DNA of 29,466 bases. Origin: DMER64 sp041652255 (GTDB taxonomy: Bacteria; Bacteroidota; Bacteroidia; Bacteroidales; UBA932). Positions 1 through 7,058 of this stretch are shown here, piece by piece. The DNA is taken from assembly GCA_041652255.1 (NCBI GenBank), contig JBAZHT010000015.1:1-29466 (forward strand). The letters run 5' to 3'. The translations under genes were made by a program, and so were the position numbers. The notes under the pieces are model-generated. The model ran no database searches. It was not told the origin of the DNA and was given only the letters and a program-made list of their open reading frames with translations. How positions within the stretch are numbered: position 1 is the stretch's first letter; every line of letters starts with the position of its first letter.

Positions 1-56
1 GCCGTTGGTCTTCAGGTCTCTTTAACCCACTGATTATACCTTCTCCCAAGGAACAA

Positions 57-114
57 GCCGTTTGCACGATTGATAAGGGAAACCTCGTCCCGAGAGTTCA
101 ATGCGTGCAACGGC
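57..114. repeat. Imperfect inverted repeat downstream of the TonB receptor gene
   Basis: GCCGTTTGCACG (57-68) faces CGTGCAACGGC (104-114), with one unpaired base. The pairing continues inward as ATTGA (69-73) against TCAAT (98-102) and GGGA (77-80) against TCCC (88-91). The structure lies just past the stop codon of the minus-strand receptor gene, so it may stabilise the mRNA 3' end or help termination. Read on the minus strand it is followed only by a weakly T-rich stretch, so it is not a classic intrinsic terminator. I found no tRNA-like arms in it. Bases 1-56 hold nothing I can recognise. Confidence 0.5.
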
Positions 115-124
115 GAAAAACAAA

Positions 125-2449
125 CTAAAAACTGAACTTCAATCCCACAAAGAAATTCCGGGGCATCATAGGCCCGTATATATAACCCGAGTCCCTGTCG
201 GGGCCGGTGTCAAAATCATCCTGGTATGAATCAAAGAGATTCTTCACCCCTGCTTTTATCTGGGCACCGGTTCTCCCGTTGATCCTGATGTCATAGGCCA
301 GCTTAAGATCCATATCAAAAAAGGAAGGAGTGGTTACCGCCTGATCCACGGCCGTACCGGACCCGGCAAAATGTTGTACTATCATGGGACCTGTAAAAGT
401 TCCCGACACAGAAATATTGAAATTATCTAACAATGTAAAAGTGGAAGTCATGTATCCGTACAGATCCGGACTGCGGAACATACGCGTTACGGCAGCCAAA
501 TCAGGATCCTCACTCCATACTTCAGGCTCCATATAAGTACTCTTCTGGTAAGTAAGCCCTGCCTGGATCTGAAGACTGCCTAAAAGAATGGCTTTCCCTT
601 CCACATTCATCCCCTTCACAACGGCTCCGGACCCGTTGTAACGTTCCAGCACGCTGTTCCCGTCTTTGTCCTTTTGTTCAAGCATCCTAAGAGCAAATAC
701 ATCCCGAAGCCGGGTGTGGAATAATTCCACGATCAGATTTGTCTGAACCTTACCGAAAGAATGGTACAGGTCAGCGGAAAAGCTGAAACTATCCGATTTT
801 TCTTCTTTAAGGTCATCAGCCAGGATGGTAACAACCCTTTCTCCACCTACCACTGCAATATGGAAATCCTCGTCGAAAGCCTGGGGAGCCCGGAATCCCG
901 TGGAATAAGAAGCCCTGAAATTCACATTACGTGTAGGGTTGAAACGAACATTTACACGTGGGGAAAAGATTACGTGATCTATCAGGTTGTGCTTATCCGC
1001 CCTGACCCCTGCCAGAAATCCCCACCTGTCATTGCGCCATTCGTTCTGAAGGTACACACTGACATCATGAATGATCTGACGGGTGTCCGTATCGTATCCC
1101 AACGACTGGTCATGCAAGCCGTTGTAGTTGTATTCCATGCCGGAAACAAACTCGGCAGGCATAAACCACAAACGTTCCCATTTGTGCGTATACTGCAAAC
1201 CGGACACAACAGTCATATCCTGAGTGGTCCCGTAAGCACGGGGATCCTGTCCGGCCCCGTAATAACTTTTTCGATCAATATACTGCATGGAAGCAAACAT
1301 ATTCAGCCGGTTGCTGTAATCAGACGAGAAGAGATCGTAAGAAACACCTCCGCCATGGATTTGGTGTTCGGTCTGCTCCGCAATATCGGCTTCATGCGGG
1401 GGCCGCTCCGGCAAATTTCCTCCCCTTCTGTATTCCCCAATACCATGATACTGTAACGTGATCTTTGAATTCAAACCCGTTCTGAAATTGGTCCTAAGAC
1501 CAATAGTATTACTTTGTATTTCAGGCAGTTCGGTATACCCGTCTCCGTTGTGATCGTACCCCTGACGGGAATGTTTTTGTCCGTAGGCCAAAAAACCGGC
1601 TTTCCCGTTACCCGTGACCAGGGAAGCATTGAAAGTCGTGTTGTTGTCCCATGCTTTACCGGCCCCTATTGAAGTGATCGTATGTGCCACTTCCGCATCG
1701 TTTGTTACGGGATCGCGCGTAATAATATTGATGGTCCCCCCGATGGCAGATGAACCGTATAAGGCCGATCCACCGCCCCGTACAACTTCAACCCTATCTA
1801 TCATATTGGCAGGGATCTGCTCTAGCCCGTAAACTCCGGCCAGGGCAGAAAATACCGGACGTGAATCTATCAGGATCTGGGAATAATGGCCGTCAAGACC
1901 ATTGATCCTCACCTGGTTAAAACCGCAATTCTGGCAATCGTTTTCTACCCGTACCCCGGGTTGAAAAGGCAACGCGTCTGCCAGGCAGACGGCATTGGTC
2001 TGTTCAATGATTCCCGCAGTCATTACATTGACCAGGGAGGGACTGTTTCGCCGGACCACTTCTGTCCGGCTTGCGGAAATGACTATCTGGTCCAGGGAAA
2101 CCACATCGGGGACCAGTTTTATATCCTGCATGGTCATTTCATCATTTTTAAGCTGTACGGTAAAGGATGCAGGACTGTAGCCCACCAATGAAACCTTTAT
2201 GGTATGTGAACCTTCCGGAAGGTGATGCAGCCTATAGTAGCCGGAATCGTTGGCTACGGCCATTAACGTAGTGCCGTGCAGCACTACGGAAGCGTATCCC
2301 AGGCTGTCACCGGTAGACGCATCTGTTATGTATCCTGTAAGGATGGCGCCTCTTTTTGATTTTTCTCTTTCTCTGTGTTGTCTTTGCTGCGCATGGGACA
2401 CAGAAAACACGGTAATAAGCAGCAATAAAGTCAGTACAATTTTTTTCAT
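125..2449 (-). CDS. TonB-dependent outer-membrane receptor
   Basis: This 774-residue protein is an outer-membrane beta-barrel receptor that would import a metal complex or cofactor with energy from TonB. Residues 1-20 form a signal peptide ending in SHAQ. Residues about 36-100 are a carboxypeptidase-regulatory-like domain, common in Bacteroidota receptors. The plug domain covers about 125-245, with QILIDSRPVFS, IDRVEVVRGGGSALYGSSA and GGTINIIT. The remainder is barrel, ending in the aromatic FVGLKFSF typical of BAM-assembled proteins. The plug carries a C-x-x-C (NDCQNCGF), which may bind metal or form a disulfide. There is no SusD partner next to it, so a glycan receptor is unlikely. The gene follows a small His-rich protein on the same strand by 46 bp, and a ZIP metal transporter diverges from the pair, which suggests a metal or metal-complex substrate. 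The substrate itself is inference. Confidence 0.93.
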   Translation of the reverse strand: MKKIVLTLLLLITVFSVSHAQQRQHREREKSKRGAILTGYITDASTGDSLGYASVVLHGTTLMAVANDSGYYRLHHLPEGSHTIKVSLVGYSPASFTVQLKNDEMTMQDIKLVPDVVSLDQIVISASRTEVVRRNSPSLVNVMTAGIIEQTNAVCLADALPFQPGVRVENDCQNCGFNQVRINGLDGHYSQILIDSRPVFSALAGVYGLEQIPANMIDRVEVVRGGGSALYGSSAIGGTINIITRDPVTNDAEVAHTITSIGAGKAWDNNTTFNASLVTGNGKAGFLAYGQKHSRQGYDHNGDGYTELPEIQSNTIGLRTNFRTGLNSKITLQYHGIGEYRRGGNLPERPPHEADIAEQTEHQIHGGGVSYDLFSSDYSNRLNMFASMQYIDRKSYYGAGQDPRAYGTTQDMTVVSGLQYTHKWERLWFMPAEFVSGMEYNYNGLHDQSLGYDTDTRQIIHDVSVYLQNEWRNDRWGFLAGVRADKHNLIDHVIFSPRVNVRFNPTRNVNFRASYSTGFRAPQAFDEDFHIAVVGGERVVTILADDLKEEKSDSFSFSADLYHSFGKVQTNLIVELFHTRLRDVFALRMLEQKDKDGNSVLERYNGSGAVVKGMNVEGKAILLGSLQIQAGLTYQKSTYMEPEVWSEDPDLAAVTRMFRSPDLYGYMTSTFTLLDNFNISVSGTFTGPMIVQHFAGSGTAVDQAVTTPSFFDMDLKLAYDIRINGRTGAQIKAGVKNLFDSYQDDFDTGPDRDSGYIYGPMMPRNFFVGLKFSF

Positions 2450-2458
2450 GGATCTTTG

Positions 2459-2466
2459 TTACGTAA
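2459..2466. promoter_or_regulatory. Palindrome TTACGTAA just upstream of the TonB receptor start
   Basis: A perfect 8-bp palindrome lies 9 bp upstream of the receptor start codon. It resembles TTACATAA/TTATGTAA found twice between this operon and the ZIP gene, so it may be an operator of the same regulator. It is short, so chance is possible. Confidence 0.25.
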
Positions 2467-2469
2467 ATA

Positions 2470-2498
2470 TAATTATTTCAAAAAACGGGAAATAATTA
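2470..2498. promoter_or_regulatory. 10-bp perfect stem-loop between the small His-rich gene and the TonB receptor gene
   Basis: TAATTATTTC (2470-2479) and GAAATAATTA (2489-2498) are perfect reverse complements around a 9-base loop. The stop codon of the upstream minus-strand gene sits in the stem. In the transcript this would form an A/U-rich hairpin between the two cistrons. It could be an operator, a processing site or a weak attenuator; nothing in the sequence decides among these. Confidence 0.4.
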
Positions 2499-2834
2499 CA
2501 TTACGGGAGGAGCCCTCAGATTACGGACCGGACGATCAGCTACAAGAACCGTAAAGATTTCCGGACTCAGAAAGACCGCGGACAGAAAATTGTTGCGTGA
2601 CAGAATCCCGGCAGAAGCAGGGAGTGCTATCACAACCACAGATAAAAAAGTAATCAGCTGTAACTGGTTGTCGGTATGGGTATGTGTGCGCGATGAAAAA
2701 GGGTGCGAATGTGAGATTTCCCGTCCATTATCACTATGTTGGTGATAACACATGGAAGTCCCGGCATAATACCCTAAAAAGAATAGTGCCAGGATGAACG
2801 TGATTATCTTATTTCTGCAGTCTCTGTATTTCAT
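2496..2834 (-). CDS. Small His-rich membrane or periplasmic protein upstream of the TonB receptor
   Basis: I do not recognise a named family. The 112-residue product begins MKYRDCRNKI. It has a hydrophobic N-terminal segment (about residues 9-26, signal or anchor), then a His-rich stretch with YHQHSD, HSHPF and THTHTD, then a second hydrophobic segment around 60-75, and ends in NLRAPPVM. The His cluster suggests metal binding. An upstream in-frame start exists at 2867, but it lies beyond the promoter element at 2846-2853, so the start at 2834 is chosen. That leaves a leader of only a few bases. The stop lies 46 bp from the receptor start, which implies one transcript. A metal-sensing or metal-delivery accessory role is inference. 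Confidence 0.7.
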   Translation of the reverse strand: MKYRDCRNKIITFILALFFLGYYAGTSMCYHQHSDNGREISHSHPFSSRTHTHTDNQLQLITFLSVVVIALPASAGILSRNNFLSAVFLSPEIFTVLVADRPVRNLRAPPVM

Positions 2835-2845
2835 CTTAGAAGCTA

Positions 2846-2853
2846 CAAAGATA
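2846..2853 (-). promoter_or_regulatory. Promoter -7 element of the His-rich protein/TonB receptor operon
   Basis: Read on the minus strand this is TATCTTTG, an exact match to the Bacteroidota consensus TAnnTTTG, 11 bp upstream of the chosen start codon. No TTTG -33 box stands at the ideal 19-21 bp spacing. Confidence 0.6.
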
Positions 2854-2867
2854 ACGGAAACCTGCAA

Positions 2868-2912
2868 TTACATAATACCTGAATATGGGTATTTCCAAAA
2901 AAACTTATGTAA
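2868..2912. promoter_or_regulatory. Nested dyads between divergent metal-uptake promoters (candidate operator)
   Basis: TTACATAA (2868-2875) and TTATGTAA (2905-2912) are reverse complements, and AATACC (2874-2879) and GGTATT (2888-2893) are nested inside them. They occupy the space between the two opposed -7 elements, covering both upstream promoter regions. A metalloregulator acting on both transcripts is plausible but not shown. Confidence 0.35.
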
Positions 2913-2913
2913 C

Positions 2914-2921
2914 TACCTTTG
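2914..2921 (+). promoter_or_regulatory. Promoter -7 element of the ZIP transporter gene
   Basis: TACCTTTG matches TAnnTTTG exactly and lies 19 bp upstream of the ATG at 2941. The -33 position reads TTTCC rather than TTTG. It rules out the longer open frame that begins at 2794. Confidence 0.6.
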
Positions 2922-2940
2922 CACTCGATATAGAAAAATT

Positions 2941-3759
2941 ATGGCATCAAATATTTTACTGCCGTTTTTACTGGCATTATTCGCAGGCCTGGCCACTATG
3001 ATAGGTTTTGCCATTACATTCATTGCTAAGAGAACCAACCGTAAACTCCTGTCCTTCTCCCTTGGATTGTCGGCCGGTGTTATGGTATATGTGGCTTTTG
3101 TAGAGATCTTTAACGAAGCCAGGATTATCCTTTCCGAAAATATGGGACAACAAAAAGGCTTGCTAATTTCTGTTGTGTTCTTTTTTGCGGGCATGGCATT
3201 GATCGCGATCATAGACCGTTTTGTCCCTTCTTTCGGGAATCCCCACGAAGCTCATATGGTGGAAGAAGTGGAAGATGGAATACACGGATCCTCTTGCATG
3301 AAAAAGCCCAAATTAATGAAGATGGGCGTGATGACTGCCATTGCCATAGCCGTTCACAATTTTCCTGAAGGCATAGCCACGTTTATGGCCGCCCTGGAAA
3401 ACCCCACCCTGGGTATTGCCATCGCAACCGCCATAGCAATACACAATATCCCTGAAGGAATTGCCGTCTCCATACCTATTTTCTACGCTTCCGGAAGCCG
3501 GAAAAAAGCTTTTTGGATTACGCTCTTATCCGGCCTGGCCGAACCTCTGGGTGCTTTGGTAACGTATCTGATCCTTATGCCTTTCCTCTCCCCGGTGGTT
3601 ATGGGATGTGTGTTTGCCGTTGTGGCCGGGATCATGGTTTTTATTTCATTCGACGAATTGTTGCCCGGAGCCCACGAATACGGAGAACATCATATTGCCG
3701 TTTACGGACTGATCTCGGGAATGGCCGTAATGGCCCTGAGCCTGATTTTATTTGCCTGA
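2941..3759 (+). CDS. zupT: ZIP-family divalent metal transporter (ZupT-like)
   Basis: This 272-residue inner-membrane protein belongs to the ZIP family and would bring zinc or other divalent metals into the cytoplasm. About eight hydrophobic segments are visible. The two signature helices contain AVHNFPEGIATF and AIHNIPEGIAVS, whose His, Asn and Glu residues form the binuclear metal site in ZIP proteins. A Met/Glu/His-containing loop before them (HEAHMVEEVEDGIHGSSCM) may also bind metal. The open frame extends upstream to 2794, but the promoter element at 2914-2921 and the typical start MASNILLPFLLAL support 2941. It is transcribed divergently from the His-rich protein and TonB receptor, with shared dyads between. 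The metal actually carried cannot be read from sequence. Confidence 0.93.
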   Translation: MASNILLPFLLALFAGLATMIGFAITFIAKRTNRKLLSFSLGLSAGVMVYVAFVEIFNEARIILSENMGQQKGLLISVVFFFAGMALIAIIDRFVPSFGNPHEAHMVEEVEDGIHGSSCMKKPKLMKMGVMTAIAIAVHNFPEGIATFMAALENPTLGIAIATAIAIHNIPEGIAVSIPIFYASGSRKKAFWITLLSGLAEPLGALVTYLILMPFLSPVVMGCVFAVVAGIMVFISFDELLPGAHEYGEHHIAVYGLISGMAVMALSLILFA

Positions 3760-3769
3760 TCTTTTTTCT

Positions 3770-3777
3770 TATCTTTA
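3770..3777 (+). promoter_or_regulatory. Probable promoter -7 element of the hemerythrin/LuxR/GH53 operon
   Basis: TATCTTTA differs from TAnnTTTG only at the last base. A TTTG at 3751-3754 lies 15 bp upstream, somewhat short of the usual 19-21 bp. The ATG at 3806 follows 28 bp downstream. Confidence 0.4.
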
Positions 3778-3805
3778 ATGCTTTAAACAAGAGGGTTTGC
3801 CTCAA

Positions 3806-4513
3806 ATGACAGAAAAGATCTACAAACTGGGAAAATATACACCGGCAGACAGCATGAGTGACCTGATCTGCAACAATTACGCCATGCTTTTGGTTCTGAG
3901 CCGGTTTGGAATATCGCTCGGGTTCGGTGAAAAAACCATACGGGAAGTATGCCATCAGAATAATGTGGATGAACAGACATTCCTGGCTGTTGTTAACCTG
4001 TTGATCAGCAGTAACAGGGAGGAAAACCAAGACTTCGGGAATAGATCCATCCAATGTTTGCTGGATTACCTTCACAATTCCCACAGTTATTTCCTGGATT
4101 TCCGGCTCCCCTCCATCCGGCAAAAGCTCCTTTCTGCCTTAGACATCCATCACGACAATGCAACCAAAGCCATTATCCGTTTCTACGATCTTTACGTGGA
4201 ACAAGTGCATACCCATATGGAATACGAAGAAACCACCGTCTTCCCTTATGTAAGATCGCTCCTTTCAGGGATAAAACGCGGTGATTATAACATCCGGGTA
4301 TTTTGCAGGCAACATGACAATATTGAATCAAAACTTTCCGAACTAAAAAATATACTGATCAAATATTATCCTCCGGGAAATGCAGATGAATTGAACAGCG
4401 TTCTTTTTGATATTTTTGCCTGTGCCTCTGACCTGGCTTCACACAATTTCATTGAGGACAACCTCTTTGTACCCATGATATCTCAATTGGAACTCAATGT
4501 AAAAAAACTATGA
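3806..4513 (+). CDS. Hemerythrin-domain protein
   Basis: The 235-residue cytoplasmic protein carries a C-terminal hemerythrin-like four-helix bundle (about residues 75-230). Candidate ligands of the di-iron centre are His115/His116, the HxxxE pair His137/Glu141, His170, and His213/Glu217/Asp218. Hemerythrin-like proteins sense or store oxygen or nitric oxide, or repair iron-sulfur centres (RIC/YtfE type). The N-terminal 75 residues (KYTPADSMSDLICNN) resemble the short helical region in front of hemerythrin domains in RIC-like proteins. An in-frame TTG lies at 3797, but the ATG at 3806 is the more likely start. The stop overlaps the next gene's start by 4 bp, so hemerythrin and regulator are translationally coupled. 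The likely role is a redox, oxygen or NO sensor working with that regulator; this is inference. Confidence 0.85.
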   Translation: MTEKIYKLGKYTPADSMSDLICNNYAMLLVLSRFGISLGFGEKTIREVCHQNNVDEQTFLAVVNLLISSNREENQDFGNRSIQCLLDYLHNSHSYFLDFRLPSIRQKLLSALDIHHDNATKAIIRFYDLYVEQVHTHMEYEETTVFPYVRSLLSGIKRGDYNIRVFCRQHDNIESKLSELKNILIKYYPPGNADELNSVLFDIFACASDLASHNFIEDNLFVPMISQLELNVKKL

Positions 4514-5088
4514 GTAAAAAGATCCGTGTTGCCATAGCCGAACCTTCCGAAATTCTTCGTGCCGGCATCATTGATGTGCTCAAACGCATTAACGCCCTGG
4601 ATATTTACATAATTGAGATCGCAGACATGAACCAGCTTGAGTGTGTATTATGCAAGTACACACCGGATCTGTTCATTATCAACCCCACGGCAACAGAACC
4701 GCGCCTGACCGGAAAAGTCAGGACCCTGTGCGGCAACAACAAAATGAAATCCGTGGCTTTGCTCCATTCCCTGGCAGACAGCCATACCCTGGAACATTAC
4801 GACGATTCGGTATCCATCTACGACTCGGCAGAACAGATCCGCAACAAGATCATCAAACTTTTTGACGTCGACCAACACAAGGACATTCCCAAAGAGTTGA
4901 GCAAACGCGAAAAAGACATCATTGTTGAAGTAGTCAAAGGTTTAACAAACAAACAGATAGCAGACAAGCTATTTATCTCTGTACATACAGTAATGACCCA
5001 CCGCAAAAACATAGCCGCCAAACTCCAGATCCATTCCCCTTCCGGACTGACCATATACGCGATCCTCAACAACCTGGTAGATCTATGA
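4510..5088 (+). CDS. LuxR-family response regulator with degenerate receiver domain
   Basis: The 192-residue DNA-binding protein has an N-terminal receiver-like domain (about 1-115) and a C-terminal LuxR-type helix-turn-helix (about 128-190) with LSKREKDI, GLTNKQIADKLFIS and HTVMTHRKNI. At the usual phosphoacceptor position the sequence reads LFIINPT, with Asn58 in place of Asp. The N-terminal acidic pair is also reduced (AIAEPSE). Ordinary phosphorylation by a histidine kinase is therefore unlikely, and no kinase gene is nearby. The gene overlaps the hemerythrin gene by 4 bp upstream and the GH53 gene by 4 bp downstream. Signal input through the hemerythrin partner is a reasonable inference. 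Confidence 0.9.
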   Translation: MSKKIRVAIAEPSEILRAGIIDVLKRINALDIYIIEIADMNQLECVLCKYTPDLFIINPTATEPRLTGKVRTLCGNNKMKSVALLHSLADSHTLEHYDDSVSIYDSAEQIRNKIIKLFDVDQHKDIPKELSKREKDIIVEVVKGLTNKQIADKLFISVHTVMTHRKNIAAKLQIHSPSGLTIYAILNNLVDL

Positions 5089-7058
5089 AAACAAGAGCAA
5101 TCAAAATCACAGGGCTTATTATATCCCTGGTATTGGCCGTTTTTTCCGTTGGATGTCATCCTTCAATTCCACACCACAGCCTGGGTGCGGATATATCCTT
5201 CATTCCCCAATTTGAATCCCGGGGCATGACCTTTTCAGATACCACAGGCAATCAGAGAGACATCTGTTCCATTATGGCCGAAAACGGGTTTGACAACATC
5301 CGCCTGCGGATCTTTGTAGACCCCACCGCTGAAGACGGGTATTCAAAGGAAGGTTTTTGCGGCCTGGAACAAACCATAGCCATGGCCCGTCGCATCAAAG
5401 CCGCAGGTATGACTTTTTCATTGGATTTTCATTACCGGGACACATGGGCAGATCCTGACAAACAATACAAACCATTTGCCTGGAAAGACCTTACCGGAGC
5501 GGAATTGGAAAATGCACTCTACCACTATACCCGGGACGTACTCACCGCCATGAAAGAAGCGGACACGGCCCCGGAGATCATCCAGATTGGCAATGAAATC
5601 AATCACGGCATGATATGGCCGGAAGGATATATAGACGATAACGCAAAAGAAAGCGACTGGGCGGCTCTTATGGGGCTCTATAAAGCCGGAGAAAAAGCCG
5701 TCCGGGAAGTGTTGCCCCATGCCCGCCTGATGGTCCACCTGGCACTGGGAGGACAAAACACCCTGTGCCGCCGATTCCTGGACTACATGGACAAGTACAA
5801 TGCCGGATACGACATCATAGGACTTTCCTATTACGAACAATGGCACGGTACTTACGAAGACCTGCAGACCAATCTCTACGATCTGGCAGAAAGGTATCAA
5901 AAACCCATCTGTGTTTGTGAATACGGAGCAAACGCCCAAAACATCAAACGCATCAACGACATCGTACGCTCCATCCCCGGCGGACTCGGATACGGGACCA
6001 TGGCCTGGGAGCCTGCGTGGGTTCTTTTTCCCGAAGGGAAGGCCTCGGCCCGGATCCTGAACATATACAGGGACCTTGCCGAGTCTTACACGCACACCCG
6101 CCCGCAAACCCTTCCCGGGGTAACACGGGCCTTGAACGTTGAAAGACCGGTCGTGGGAGCGGATATTTCATGGGTACAGCAGCAGGAAGACAGGGGCACC
6201 GCCTTCAGTGACAAAGGAGAACAAAAAGACGTTCTTGAAATACTCAAAGACAACGGATTCAACTGGATACGCCTGCGTTTGTTCACAGATCCGACTGTGG
6301 AAAACGGGTATTCACCGGAAGGCTATTGCGGACTGGAAAAAACGCTGGAAATGGCCAAACGCATTAAAAATGCAGGTTTGAAACTCCTGCTGAACTTTCA
6401 TTACAGCGACAACTGGGCCGATCCGGGCAAACAATACACCCCTGCTGCCTGGGAAAAATATCACGGATCGGGACTGGAAGGTCAGGTCTATCGCTATACA
6501 AACGAAGTAATTAACCGTTTCATTGAAGAAGGGGTCCGCCCCCATATGGTACAGGTCGGGAATGAGATCAACCACGGGATGCTATGGCCTCAGGGAAAAA
6601 TTGATGATTCCTACATGTCCTTTGGCGTATTGTTGCGTTGCGCTTCGGCCGGTGTCCGTGCTGCAGACCCGTCTATACCGGTAATGGTACATATTGCCTG
6701 TGGCGGGCAGAATGAAGAATCTGTATATTTCTTTGATAAAATACTCAGCCGGGACGTGGTATTTGATGTAATAGGACAATCCTATTATCCCAGGTGGCAC
6801 GGGACGCTTGATGACCTGAGCCGGAACCTGAATGATCTGGCAACCCGGTACAAAAAACCCGTAATTGTAGTTGAGTACCAGGAACACCGCCGGGAAGTCA
6901 ACGAAATAGTGCGTGACATTCCCGGGAATATGGGATTGGGGACTTTCATCTGGGAAGCCACTTCACCTCGCTGGGGAGGATTGTTTGACCAAAACGGAGC
7001 CACAAACGAAAATATGAAGATCTATCCGGAATTCCTGGACAATTACAGATCCGATTGA
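5085..7058 (+). CDS. Lipoprotein with two tandem GH53 endo-beta-1,4-galactanase domains
   Basis: The 657-residue protein starts with a lipoprotein signal peptide (MKTRAIKITG, then FSVGC, with Cys at about residue 24). It would be anchored in a membrane, probably displayed or periplasmic. Two GH53 domains follow, about residues 33-340 and 355-655. Each has GADIS, the NIRLR/WIRLR strand, the FHY-DxWADP motif, a GNEINHGM-WP acid/base motif (Glu171 and Glu494) and a C-terminal nucleophile motif (VCEYG Glu279; VVEYQ Glu597). GH53 enzymes cut beta-1,4-galactan of type I arabinogalactan. The two halves are clearly homologous and both keep the catalytic pair, so both may be active. Most GH53 proteins have a single domain. 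The start codon overlaps the LuxR gene stop by 4 bp. No SusC/SusD pair or other pectin gene is near. The 3' end overlaps the convergent ABC-F gene by 16 bp. Confidence 0.92.
   Translation: MKTRAIKITGLIISLVLAVFSVGCHPSIPHHSLGADISFIPQFESRGMTFSDTTGNQRDICSIMAENGFDNIRLRIFVDPTAEDGYSKEGFCGLEQTIAMARRIKAAGMTFSLDFHYRDTWADPDKQYKPFAWKDLTGAELENALYHYTRDVLTAMKEADTAPEIIQIGNEINHGMIWPEGYIDDNAKESDWAALMGLYKAGEKAVREVLPHARLMVHLALGGQNTLCRRFLDYMDKYNAGYDIIGLSYYEQWHGTYEDLQTNLYDLAERYQKPICVCEYGANAQNIKRINDIVRSIPGGLGYGTMAWEPAWVLFPEGKASARILNIYRDLAESYTHTRPQTLPGVTRALNVERPVVGADISWVQQQEDRGTAFSDKGEQKDVLEILKDNGFNWIRLRLFTDPTVENGYSPEGYCGLEKTLEMAKRIKNAGLKLLLNFHYSDNWADPGKQYTPAAWEKYHGSGLEGQVYRYTNEVINRFIEEGVRPHMVQVGNEINHGMLWPQGKIDDSYMSFGVLLRCASAGVRAADPSIPVMVHIACGGQNEESVYFFDKILSRDVVFDVIGQSYYPRWHGTLDDLSRNLNDLATRYKKPVIVVEYQEHRREVNEIVRDIPGNMGLGTFIWEATSPRWGGLFDQNGATNENMKIYPEFLDNYRSD

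Noticed and set aside
57..114. A tRNA or integron attC site
   Set aside because: A GTTCAA string is present, but the T-arm stem does not pair and there is no anticodon arm. The attC core GTTRRRY/RYYYAAC pair is not seen.
761..2191. Plus-strand open frames inside the TonB receptor gene
   Set aside because: They lie antisense to a clear receptor and their products show no domain.
7043..7058. 3' overlap of the GH53 and ABC-F genes as a sign of error or truncation
   Set aside because: Both proteins have normal ends, and convergent overlaps of this size are common in compact genomes; the rluD-type/ruvC overlap at 22253-22284 is alike.
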